A DNA stretch of 22,308 nt from a virus. The stretch spans positions 1-22,308 of the IMG/VR virus record IMGVR_UViG_3300001533_001757; one strand, written 5' to 3'. The position numbers were made by a program, and so were the translations under genes. Below, piece after piece: positions 14,851-22,301 of this stretch (position 1 is the stretch's first letter; the number at the start of each line of letters is the position of its first letter). The notes under the pieces were generated by a model, which was not told the origin of the DNA, did no database searches, and saw only the letters and a program-made list of their open reading frames with translations.

Positions 14851-15500
14851 TTCCTCGCCGCAATAATCAAATTCCCGTCTAACAGATTATCGTATAATAT
14901 AAGATTGCTTATCATTTCTGCCAGTTCGTCCGGTTGCATAATCCTTTTTGGATCCTCGTCCGGAGCCAATATACTTCGCAATTTAGTCGCACACCGTCCA
15001 GGCGCGATGCAATAAACCCTTATATTGTAAGGACGTAATTCTTCGGCCATTGTCAATGAAAAGTTTATTAAGCCTGCCTTCGCTGCAGCATAAGCACTCC
15101 ATCCCGGTTGAGGTCTGGTTCCTGCGGTAGAAGCTATATTAACTATTTTACCGCCAGTATTCCTGACGCATCTGGCGAATTCACGAGTACACAAGAAAGC
15201 TCCGGTTAAATTTGTGGAAATGGTCTTATCCCAGTTATCCACCGACATTTCAAAAATTCCTTTTGGGTCAACAAATCCGGCACAGTTTACAAGCACGCCG
15301 GGGACCCCATATTCTCTTAGAACACGAACAAATGAACGTCTTATGCTATCTGGATCACGAACATCTGTTTTATAAGATTCAACAAAATCTACCTTTGCCC
15401 TCGAAAAATTAATAACTGTATGCCCGTTAAGTAGTAGCTTTTTTACTATTTCCTTGCCTATTCCGCTACTACCGCCTGTTACGATTGATATAGTACTCAT
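14847..15500 (-). CDS. SDR-family NAD(P)H-dependent reductase, possibly ribulose-5-phosphate reductase
   Basis: A 217-aa classical short-chain dehydrogenase: nucleotide loop TGGSSGIG (8-15), NCAG (72-75), and the catalytic triad Ser124, Tyr137 and Lys141 in the order expected (SxxxxxxxxxxxxYxxxK). A GGAGG site stands 9 nt before ATG 15500. The gene overlaps the IspD-like gene by 32 bases and the KdsB-like fragment by 4, so the three are translated together. In Bcs1/Acs1-type proteins an IspD-like domain and an SDR domain are fused and make CDP-ribitol from ribulose-5-phosphate and CTP; here the parts are separate. Another substrate such as a keto-sugar is possible, as the sequence alone shows only a general SDR. 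Confidence 0.82.
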   Translation of the reverse strand: MSTISIVTGGSSGIGKEIVKKLLLNGHTVINFSRAKVDFVESYKTDVRDPDSIRRSFVRVLREYGVPGVLVNCAGFVDPKGIFEMSVDNWDKTISTNLTGAFLCTREFARCVRNTGGKIVNIASTAGTRPQPGWSAYAAAKAGLINFSLTMAEELRPYNIRVYCIAPGRCATKLRSILAPDEDPKRIMQPDELAEMISNLILYDNLLDGNLIIAARK

Positions 15501-16158
15501 TATATATCGCCTCCGCTATTACAAGGTCAATCGGAGTAGTTATTTTGATATTTTCTTCAAGTCCTTCAACCATAAACGGGCTAATGCCGGTAATGTCTTG
15601 CATCAATGTTGTGTCATCGGGGTATATTGTTGTTCCTGCGGCCTGATGTGCATTTAATAGCAGTCTCCGGTTAAAAACCTGAGGCAATTGGACGTTTCGC
15701 AACAAATCCCTTTCGATATAATATTTATCATCACGCGAAACAACAGTCTGAGAAACAGGCACAACGGGGACAACGGCAGGCATAGTTTCGTGTGAAAGCG
15801 TTAGTCTTATAAGCGTCTCTGTGACAAACGGCCTCACCGCTTCGTGGATTATAACTCTGTCAGTATGGCACTCATTTAACCCTCTAAAAACCGATTCTTG
15901 CCGTGTACTGTCTCCTTCAATTACATTAGTCTTTGTTATGTCATACTTTAATAGCATTTCAACAACATCAACAACGGTTCCAGGAACTGTAACAACTATG
16001 ATTTTACAGATTTCTTCCATTGCCTGGAGAACTTCAAGCGAGTGTATCATTATTGGCTTACCACCAAGCATGGCGAATTGTTTTGGAAAACCCAATCCCA
16101 ATCGTTTGCCCGTACCGGCTGCCAAAAAAACAACGTCAATCAAAAATATCAACCCCAT
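15469..16158 (-). CDS. IspD/TarI-family cytidylyltransferase (CDP-polyol synthase candidate)
   Basis: A 229-aa GT-A-like nucleotidyltransferase. CTP loop 'FLAAGTGKRLG' with Lys/Arg contacts and 'FPKQF' (about residues 11-27), 'EGDSTRQESVFRGL' (about 82-95), 'IHEAVRPFV' with the acid-to-metal segment, and C-terminal 'EGLEENIKITTPIDLVIAEA' all match IspD and TarI. The Glu-Ala-Val form of the Asp-Ala-Ala motif and the close partner SDR fit a CDP-ribitol role better than isoprenoid synthesis, but IspD activity is not excluded. It overlaps the upstream glycosyltransferase by 23 bases. ATG 16158 lacks a clear SD; a TTG 15 bases downstream behind GGGG is an alternative start that gives the more usual family N-terminus. 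Confidence 0.85.
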   Translation of the reverse strand: MGLIFLIDVVFLAAGTGKRLGLGFPKQFAMLGGKPIMIHSLEVLQAMEEICKIIVVTVPGTVVDVVEMLLKYDITKTNVIEGDSTRQESVFRGLNECHTDRVIIHEAVRPFVTETLIRLTLSHETMPAVVPVVPVSQTVVSRDDKYYIERDLLRNVQLPQVFNRRLLLNAHQAAGTTIYPDDTTLMQDITGISPFMVEGLEENIKITTPIDLVIAEAIYNEYYINRNRR

Positions 16159-19051
16159 CTTTAATGGCTTTCCATCTGTGTTGCCATGTCTGCCCTTTTG
16201 CCCATTCCTGGCCTTTTTTGTTATATGGGTGTACCATTGATATTTCTATTGCATTAAGCCACTGACGAACAGATTGAGTGTCAACTGTCTGTATAAGTCC
16301 GGCATCAGCAAGAGGCGTTAACTCAGGTATAGGGCTGGCAACGACAGGCCTTCCTGCTGCAAGGTACTCATAAACCTTAATTGGGGCGCAATATCGCAGG
16401 TAATCGTCATCTAACCTAAACGGTATTATGCCAACTTTTACAGCAGACAGCACCAACGGAAGGTCAGAATATGGCACATGACCAACCATTTCAATGTTTT
16501 GGTTAGTGTTTGTTATTTCGGACTTAGTAGGTCCAATAATAAGGGTTTTATAATCCCTTCCTATCTCCGATATTATATTTCCGTCAATACAACTCGTAAC
16601 AGCCCCCATATACCCCACAACATTTTCTTTCGCCTGTCCTGTTCTGCTAAAATGTTCATAATCGCAGGCGTTTGGTATATACAAAACTTTTCCTTTTGCG
16701 ATTTCAACACAGCGATCATAAAGAAGTTTAGAAGCGCACAAAACGTAATCCGCATCCTGTATGAGTTGCTTGTCGCTCTCCCCAGCCCAGTCGACACAAT
16801 CATAAATTAAATGTTTATAATTAATATTTTTTAAATATTGTCGCTGCGAAAACGATGTTAAATAGACAACATCAACGTTTTTCACATAACCACAATTTCC
16901 CCAATCATTTATTATTGTTAAATACGGAGCAATTTCTCCTATTCCTGCCGCTTTGTCGTCTCCAAAAAATACCCGGTTTCTTTCGCTGGCCATAAGCTTA
17001 AGCAAGTGGTGTGGCCTTTGTTTCATATTCCCCCACTCCATTCCGGGAGGATATGCTATTGTAAGCTTTCCGGTTTGCCAAATATTGTCATTATCCCATT
17101 TTACAAGCTTATTGTCCTTTGATATTATTGACAGATAAACTTCTTGACTATAATACTTGTTTTCAGGATCGTCTCGTTTCTTTTCTTTAAACTTTTCCTG
17201 TCTGTCTTTAGCCTTTACGTATCCAAGGTGTTTTACTCTTATAGGGCTATGTGTTCCCTGCAGCTTAATCACGTTTTCAGGAATACTTCCGCAATGCCTT
17301 TTCTTATCAGACCATATATATTCTTTTACGCAATTTACCCTGAACATCCGTGGAGCATAACCAACACCGGCTGGCCATATATCGTCGTCTCTGTAGTGTT
17401 CTTCATCGTCCCACATGTCATAAAAACGGAATCCCGCCCAATCAAAATCATCCTGATTCATCAAGATTTCAACTTCACGGCTCATACCGTTTTCATAAAG
17501 TTCGTCTGAATCAATAGCAATTACCCAGTCCGGGTTTCTCTGTAATGCATCAATTAAAAGTTCGGCTCTTAACATGGGCTCATTGTCCCAAGACGACACT
17601 GCAGAATAAATAAATAATCTACTCGGATAATCAACCTTTAAATCGGTCAATATTTTTCTGGTACCGTCAATTGAATGATCGTCAAGTATAACCAATTCAT
17701 CGCAGAACTTAAGCGAGTTTTCTACAACTCTTTCAAGATATCTCCGATCGTCATTATGAGTTAGCATCATTCCAACCAGATTTTGCCTCTTGTTTTTAAC
17801 AACCTTCCTCGTAACAATTTCCCCGTCCGAAACAACAGATATAGCGGTTTTATCCTCTTTGTTGCTAAGATCAACGCCCGCAAACAAGGGGCTTTGTCCT
17901 CCGAATTCTGCCAATATTCTCATCCATTTTTCTTTCCATATTTCTATATCGAAGCAACCTCTGGCTATTTCTATATTTCTTTTCCCCATAACTTCACGCA
18001 TTTGCTGATCCGATCCAAGAGCATCTATGTAACGGAACAGATCTTCGTAGTTATCTTCATAGGCAAATCCATTATAGCCATTAATAATTGCATCTCCAAG
18101 TCCACCTACAGGAGTTGTTATCACTGGAAGCCCTGTTGCCATTGATTCTAACAGAGAAAGGCTAAGTCCCTCACTGCATTTTGTAGGTACAACTGATATA
18201 TCTGCCTCCCTGTATATTTCAGGCATCTGTTCCATAGGACGATGCATAATTTTAATATGCGGTGAGTTTTTGTAAAAGTCAGAAAAGCTTCCTCCTGCAT
18301 TTTCATCATGGCATTGCCCGACTATTAAATAATCGTATTTGGTTTCTCCGATCTTTGATGCATATATATCAACGTCATCCTTTGTTGCCTTAATAAACTC
18401 ATTTATGCCTCGAAGGGTTGTAAGCCGTCTCGGGAATAAAACCCTTAATTTGCCAGGATCTCTTTTTGATTCCGGATAAAACTTTCCCGTATCAACAAAG
18501 TTGTATATAATTCTTATTCGTGATTCGGCCCCCGGTTCGATTGATGCAATTACTTTTTTTACATTGCTGTCAACCGAAATACAAACATCCGGTGCCGTAA
18601 AACCATAGAGCTGTTTTTTCATGTATTCTCTTCTGTCATTGCCGCATAAATGCTTATATTCGCCATAAGGCTGTTCCCAGTAAACCCCGTGGCTTATTGA
18701 AATACATGGGCTTATTGCCTGAGGATATGCAAGGTACGTCGCAAAATATATTCTTAGGTCATCCAATGTGGCCATTTCATTAAAAACCATATTCAGTTCA
18801 GAATTAGTGGTATATTTCCACCCTGCGTTCAGATTTCCTATACATATAATCGGGATGCCTTCATAAAACTTTTCAACATTTGTTTTAGCCCCGGCAAGTG
18901 CCTGATAAACCTTAACATCGTGCCCCAAAGATTGCAATAATTTGCAAAACTCGATAAGATATCTTTCAGCCCCTCCGAATACAATCTTATCTTCTCCGTG
19001 GACTTCTTTTACTTTTGTGTAAAAGTAAGCAGTAAGTATTGATATTTTCAT
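16136..19051 (-). CDS. Three-domain glycosyltransferase fusion (GT4-like, GT2, GT-B)
   Basis: The start is ATG 19051, 7 nt after GGAGG; an ATG two codons earlier is only 1 nt from it. The 971-aa protein has three catalytic-type domains. Residues 1-385 are GT4: GGAER (26-30) and EGLSLSLLE with Glu294/Glu302 (E-x7-E). Residues about 425-650 are GT2: 'LVILDDHSIDGT' (457-460) and 'IAIDSDEL' with the DSD metal motif (514-516). Residues about 660-971 are a second GT-B domain with 'RPHHLLKLM' and 'KVYEYLAAGRPVV' (892-904). The joint at 388-425 ('FAGVDLSNKEDKTAISVV') resembles an RNase H-like strand and is unexplained. No transmembrane segment is seen. It probably builds several linkages of one glycan; donors are unknown. 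Confidence 0.88.
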   Translation of the reverse strand: MKISILTAYFYTKVKEVHGEDKIVFGGAERYLIEFCKLLQSLGHDVKVYQALAGAKTNVEKFYEGIPIICIGNLNAGWKYTTNSELNMVFNEMATLDDLRIYFATYLAYPQAISPCISISHGVYWEQPYGEYKHLCGNDRREYMKKQLYGFTAPDVCISVDSNVKKVIASIEPGAESRIRIIYNFVDTGKFYPESKRDPGKLRVLFPRRLTTLRGINEFIKATKDDVDIYASKIGETKYDYLIVGQCHDENAGGSFSDFYKNSPHIKIMHRPMEQMPEIYREADISVVPTKCSEGLSLSLLESMATGLPVITTPVGGLGDAIINGYNGFAYEDNYEDLFRYIDALGSDQQMREVMGKRNIEIARGCFDIEIWKEKWMRILAEFGGQSPLFAGVDLSNKEDKTAISVVSDGEIVTRKVVKNKRQNLVGMMLTHNDDRRYLERVVENSLKFCDELVILDDHSIDGTRKILTDLKVDYPSRLFIYSAVSSWDNEPMLRAELLIDALQRNPDWVIAIDSDELYENGMSREVEILMNQDDFDWAGFRFYDMWDDEEHYRDDDIWPAGVGYAPRMFRVNCVKEYIWSDKKRHCGSIPENVIKLQGTHSPIRVKHLGYVKAKDRQEKFKEKKRDDPENKYYSQEVYLSIISKDNKLVKWDNDNIWQTGKLTIAYPPGMEWGNMKQRPHHLLKLMASERNRVFFGDDKAAGIGEIAPYLTIINDWGNCGYVKNVDVVYLTSFSQRQYLKNINYKHLIYDCVDWAGESDKQLIQDADYVLCASKLLYDRCVEIAKGKVLYIPNACDYEHFSRTGQAKENVVGYMGAVTSCIDGNIISEIGRDYKTLIIGPTKSEITNTNQNIEMVGHVPYSDLPLVLSAVKVGIIPFRLDDDYLRYCAPIKVYEYLAAGRPVVASPIPELTPLADAGLIQTVDTQSVRQWLNAIEISMVHPYNKKGQEWAKGQTWQHRWKAIKDGVDIFD

Positions 19052-19074
19052 AAACATGCCTCCATAACATATTT

Positions 19075-19350
19075 TTATTCCTTTTTGGCATCCTTCTTTG
19101 CGCCCTCTTTGGCATCCACCTTCTTGTTGAAATATCGTGTAACTGCTGTTGAGTAGGATGTGCCAAGCCCCTTTTTATCTAACACAAGCTTGTCGGGATC
19201 GTTTTTATCTATTGCAGTCTTGATCCCATCCAGACACAATTGCGGCACTCCAAAAAGTTTTTTCCTGATTAAAATTTCTTCTTTCCCGACGTCGATTAAA
19301 ACAATATCGACATTGGACTTGCTTTGTGCATCAATAAACATTAATTTCAT
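19075..19350 (-). CDS. Small protein of unknown function
   Basis: A 91-aa ORF starts at ATG 19350, 7 nt after a GGAGG site. I do not recognise a family. The first half has alternating hydrophobic strands ('MKLMFIDAQSKSNVDIVLIDV', 'EEILIRKKLFGVP'), suggesting a small alpha/beta fold. The C-terminus is a Lys/Ala/Asp-rich tail ('KKVDAKEGAKKDAKKE'), likely flexible and perhaps nucleic-acid or acidic-surface binding. It lies between the interrupted gene and the large glycosyltransferase, 23 bases before the latter, so it is co-transcribed. No Cys pairs, signal peptide or transmembrane helix are seen. Confidence 0.6.
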   Translation of the reverse strand: MKLMFIDAQSKSNVDIVLIDVGKEEILIRKKLFGVPQLCLDGIKTAIDKNDPDKLVLDKKGLGTSYSTAVTRYFNKKVDAKEGAKKDAKKE

Positions 19351-19366
19351 AAAATCGCCTCCAGTT

Positions 19367-19793
19367 TTATTGTGGATTATCGGGATCTTGGTAAATAAAA
19401 CCCAAGGTTTTCATTCTCTGTTCATGCTTCTCTTTAATAAATGCCTGCGCCTTTTTTATTTTCTCTTTCGGGAATTGTACTTTTAAATAAAGTATCCCTT
19501 CAGGGTCATCCCTATAATCCCATATACCGCCAAGTTTTTCAGTTCCATCATCTTGAACCTCCCACGAATAAATTCACGGGATTCTCTTAATCCTTCTCAA
19601 CCACAAGGGGAACTTTCGTTTTACGAGATTTCAGTTTCCAGAGCTATGAATGAATTCACAAGTGTGCGGTCAAATCATCATCCACAATTATTTCCAATGC
19701 TAATCCAAGAGGATGAAGAAAAGACCTGTTTATTTCTGCTAAAAGCCCCATTTCCCTGAATTCTTTAATTTCAATCCTTTTAATTTCTGACAT
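19367..19793 (-). pseudogene. Small phage gene interrupted by mini-element copy B
   Basis: From ATG 19793 (AAGGAGG 8 nt upstream) the frame reads MSEIKRIEIKEFREMGLLA… with 'FLHPLGLALEIIV', then enters the element and stops at TGA 19656-19658. After the element the same frame resumes with 'DGTEKLGGIWDYRDD' and ends at TAA 19367. Removing 19553-19667 leaves 42 plus 62 codons in one open frame (103 aa). The joined sequence, with HPLGLALE and DGTE…GGIWDYRDDPEGI, looks like a small conserved phage protein whose function I do not know. The two halves are uninterrupted apart from the element, so the insertion looks recent. Without precise excision the gene makes only a 45-aa fragment. Confidence 0.75.
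19553..19667 (-). mobile_element. Non-autonomous IS200/IS605-like mini-element, copy B (short form)
   Basis: A 115-bp block identical to copy A except that 48 bases (14496-14543 in A) are missing. It retains the right-end hairpin CCCGTGAATT…TATTCGTGGG (19561-19580) and GGGAGGTTCAA end, and the TTTGACC-type left border. It has lost the internal GGTCAAA arm that would pair with TTTGACC, so copy B may be unable to move again. No transposase or TnpB gene occurs in the window, so any mobility or guide-RNA role would depend on proteins supplied in trans. It splits a small gene at codon 42. Confidence 0.75.
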
Positions 19794-19834
19794 ACAAAAT
19801 TCCTCCTTGTATTCGTTTTTGCCTCCATAATTTG

Positions 19835-19902
19835 TTTTGCAGCGGCTTTCGCCAGGAGGCTTGGGTTAATGGCATGGGCTGATGCCACAAGCCGCTGCAA
19901 AA
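19835..19902 (-). promoter_or_regulatory. Large structured inverted repeat in the leader of the interrupted small gene
   Basis: In the 116-base gap between methyltransferase and small gene, perfect 14-base arms (TTTTGCAGCGGCTT and AAGCCGCTGCAAAA) enclose 40 bases that hold two further hairpins: GGCAT…ATGCC (5 bp) and GCC-TCCT-GGC. The whole folds as a probable three-way junction. It is not followed by a T-run on the minus strand, so it is not a standard terminator. The loop CCTCCT is exactly complementary to the AGGAGG start site of the gene downstream, which could let the RNA hide that site. This is a sequence-based guess at function. Confidence 0.55.
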
Positions 19903-19909
19903 TTTTATG

Positions 19910-20584
19910 TTAAAGCAATGATGATTGTATATATTGCGTTCTTAAAGTGGCATCATTACAATACTTCTCGGATATTTCAAAACACATAAAATTCCTTTTC
20001 AGCTTTATGCAGCTATGTGGCGTTGTACCGCTTCCGCAAAAGGGGTCAAGCACTAAATCGCCATGATTTGACACCAACTTGACAATATCATCCCAGCACC
20101 TTACCGGTCGCCTTGCGGGGTGATCTATTTTTGGGGGAGTTTTTTCTATCCACACGTCCATAAAACCAACACAATTTCTATTATTAAGCTTCTTAAATTT
20201 GCCTTTCGTAAAATCCATGATCGGTTCCCAAGAATAAGGCCATTGTCCCGGCCATGACCCCGCTTTTCTTTGAGGGTTATGCCATACCCCTAAATGCCTA
20301 AAAACAAAGCCCATGCTTTCGAGCAAGGGCTTGTATTTCCATATTTGTATTTGAGCGCACGTAAAGGTTAAATGGGCCTTGGGTTTCAACACCCTATATA
20401 TCTCCCTGAAAACAGCTTCAATCCAAATCCAGAAATCATGTTCCTTCATACTGTCCATATGATTATCATATTTAAGCCCAATGTTGAAAGGCGGGTCAGT
20501 AACGCACCCGTCTATACTTTCACTTTCCAGCATTGACATGCCCTCAATGCAATCTAAGTTATATATTTTGTTTGCCTCCAGCAT
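19910..20584 (-). CDS. Orphan beta-class DNA methyltransferase (N6-adenine or N4-cytosine)
   Basis: A 224-aa enzyme starting at ATG 20584, behind GGTGG, 4 bases after the terminase stop. Catalytic motif IV is TDPPFN (29-34). The SAM-binding motif I is DPFCGSGTT (180-188), followed by 'CFEISEKYC' (motif II). The order IV then I defines the beta class, and DPPF/Y points to an exocyclic amino methyltransferase; base specificity is not readable. The middle part (about 100-165, Trp/Pro/Arg rich) would be the target recognition region. No restriction enzyme gene is adjacent, so it probably protects phage DNA or marks it for packaging or gene control. Confidence 0.88.
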   Translation of the reverse strand: MLEANKIYNLDCIEGMSMLESESIDGCVTDPPFNIGLKYDNHMDSMKEHDFWIWIEAVFREIYRVLKPKAHLTFTCAQIQIWKYKPLLESMGFVFRHLGVWHNPQRKAGSWPGQWPYSWEPIMDFTKGKFKKLNNRNCVGFMDVWIEKTPPKIDHPARRPVRCWDDIVKLVSNHGDLVLDPFCGSGTTPHSCIKLKRNFMCFEISEKYCNDATLRTQYIQSSLL

Positions 20585-20588
20585 TGTG

Positions 20589-22301
20589 TTAGACCACCTT
20601 TTTGTTTTGTCTTGGGCGTCCTTTACATTTCCTTCTGTCCTCGTTGCAGCCGGCGCAAGGATCCTCGCCGCTCTGCATCAGGCGGAATATCATTTCCCCT
20701 GGCATCGTGCATGTAGGAGGGACATATCCCTGCCTTACGCAAATGTTAAACATAATATCGTCCGTTTCAGCGAACACATGTTTTTCTTTTTTATCATCCT
20801 GCTTTTTGGTGCTACGCTTGCTGGTCTCAGTAAAGGTTCCTTTCTGTATATTAACCCCTCCGATTCGCCCAACCCAAGGGATATTAAAGACAGTTATCTG
20901 ATAATCATAAAATGCCAGCATCATTGCCGATACAATATCATCGTGTTTGCTCTGGCTGCTCGAAGAAAATCTAATTTTGTTGCTTCGTGTGTATTCGTAA
21001 GTGTAATCCTGCAGCTCATTAATAACTATAGGGTCTTTAGGATAGCTTATGAGTTCCTGTTCCAACAAGATAGCAAGATTATTAACCATGGCTTCTTTCT
21101 CTGCGTTGCTAAACCTGTTAGATATAACTTCAAGTCCACGGTTTGTTAGCATTTCAGGAATGGTTTCGCCGGGTCCATTGCAGTCCATAACAATTACTGC
21201 ATTGTTATATTTGCGCGAGTAGTACTCTATACGGTCAAGCTGTGATGTCCACGACTTGATGCCGCCCATAAGTCTTTCGGCTTTTATCGCTTGCCCCCTT
21301 GAATTCCTTATGACTATTCCTGCAAAGTCAACAGTACGTGCAGGGTCATACCCAATAGTATAAATTTCACCGGGTTCCGGTTCTCCATTCCCGGTATATG
21401 TAGCGCATTTTTCGGCATCCGGGAACACTGCACTGCCATCGGCTATAAACAGCCCCAGAACTTCCTGATCGTATATCCTCTTTGGGAAACGCCTTTTAAT
21501 ACTTTGCAGATACTTCTTGTCTTTTTTCATAAGATACGGGTTGTCCCAAGAAGAAAACTGCCAGCTTTCCCAGCCCTGTTCATATTCGGGGATTTTTTTC
21601 TGTCCCCACCTGTACATATCATAGTAAAAGCCTTTTCCTCGTGGTGTCCCATTAATTAAGGCAAGCCCGCCTGTTCCGTCCGGACCTCTGCCGTCAGACA
21701 AAAGCCTCATTTCGAGGTTGGCCCATACCAGGTCAAAGTTTTTAATTCTTCCCGCTTCTGTTATAAGCACAATGTCGAGTCCGACACCGACTAACCCTTC
21801 GGGATCATCTGCAGAACGCACTTCTATAATTCCGTCGTTGACGGTCTCAATCATCTTGTCGGAATCCCATACGTTCATTATCCATTCGTTTGGGAAAAAG
21901 GTTTTTAACTCCCTCCACAACTGTCTTGCTAATGTAAAAGTAGGAGCAATTATCCATCCGTGTACGGAAGGGATAAGCTCCGGCCCCCTGTATTCCGACA
22001 ACATCTGGCTGAATTTAAGTATAAATTCATTAACCATGCATCTATCTTTACCAAACCTGGCCCCTGCTGCAAGCACTTTAAATCTTGCCGTGCTGTTGTG
22101 AATCGGGATCTGGTTTTCGTGCGGCTTATATGGAATATGCGCATTAAAATAGCCCCTTGCAATCGCCATTCTGCAGTCGGAGCATAATTCAAACTGCGTA
22201 TAAATTTGTCGTTCGGGCCTCCACACCTGTTCAAAAGATTTTCCACACTTCTTACATATTGATATTTTTCCTCCTGAAGTCTGGTCAATCCGCTGTTCCA
22301 T
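20589..22301 (-). CDS. terL: Phage terminase large subunit (ATPase-nuclease)
   Basis: The packaging motor and DNA cutter. ATPase: Walker A-type GARFGKD (80-86, Asp instead of Ser/Thr at the end), Walker B 'GLDIVLITEAG' with likely catalytic Glu182, and coupling motif 'INGTPRG' (216-222). Nuclease: RNase H-like triad candidates Asp319 ('GYDPARTVDFAG'), Asp373 ('VMDCNG') and Asp454/455 ('HDDIVSAMML'). The N-terminus carries C16-x2-C19 and C40-x2-C43, a probable zinc ribbon, and the C-terminus has C549-x2-C552-x6-C559. The product is 570 aa from ATG 22301, but only 7 bases precede it, no ribosome binding site can be seen and the frame is open upstream, so the true start may lie outside. No small subunit is in the window. 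Confidence 0.93.
   Translation of the reverse strand: MEQRIDQTSGGKISICKKCGKSFEQVWRPERQIYTQFELCSDCRMAIARGYFNAHIPYKPHENQIPIHNSTARFKVLAAGARFGKDRCMVNEFILKFSQMLSEYRGPELIPSVHGWIIAPTFTLARQLWRELKTFFPNEWIMNVWDSDKMIETVNDGIIEVRSADDPEGLVGVGLDIVLITEAGRIKNFDLVWANLEMRLLSDGRGPDGTGGLALINGTPRGKGFYYDMYRWGQKKIPEYEQGWESWQFSSWDNPYLMKKDKKYLQSIKRRFPKRIYDQEVLGLFIADGSAVFPDAEKCATYTGNGEPEPGEIYTIGYDPARTVDFAGIVIRNSRGQAIKAERLMGGIKSWTSQLDRIEYYSRKYNNAVIVMDCNGPGETIPEMLTNRGLEVISNRFSNAEKEAMVNNLAILLEQELISYPKDPIVINELQDYTYEYTRSNKIRFSSSSQSKHDDIVSAMMLAFYDYQITVFNIPWVGRIGGVNIQKGTFTETSKRSTKKQDDKKEKHVFAETDDIMFNICVRQGYVPPTCTMPGEMIFRLMQSGEDPCAGCNEDRRKCKGRPRQNKKVV

Noticed and set aside
15469-16158. Housekeeping isoprenoid gene ispD
   Set aside because: Context (SDR partner, glycosyltransferases, CDP-polyol transferase) and the Glu-Ala-Val motif favour a CDP-polyol role, although IspD activity cannot be excluded from sequence alone.
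14400-19676. CRISPR array from repeated blocks
   Set aside because: There are only two long repeats about 5 kb apart and no spacer-repeat periodicity.
19835-19902. Standard rho-independent terminator after the methyltransferase
   Set aside because: The minus-strand 3' side continues AAAACAAATT with no T-run, and the loop contains nested hairpins.
20481-22187. Plus-strand ORFs opposite terL and the methyltransferase
   Set aside because: Both minus-strand genes show complete family motifs; the opposing frames carry no recognisable domains.
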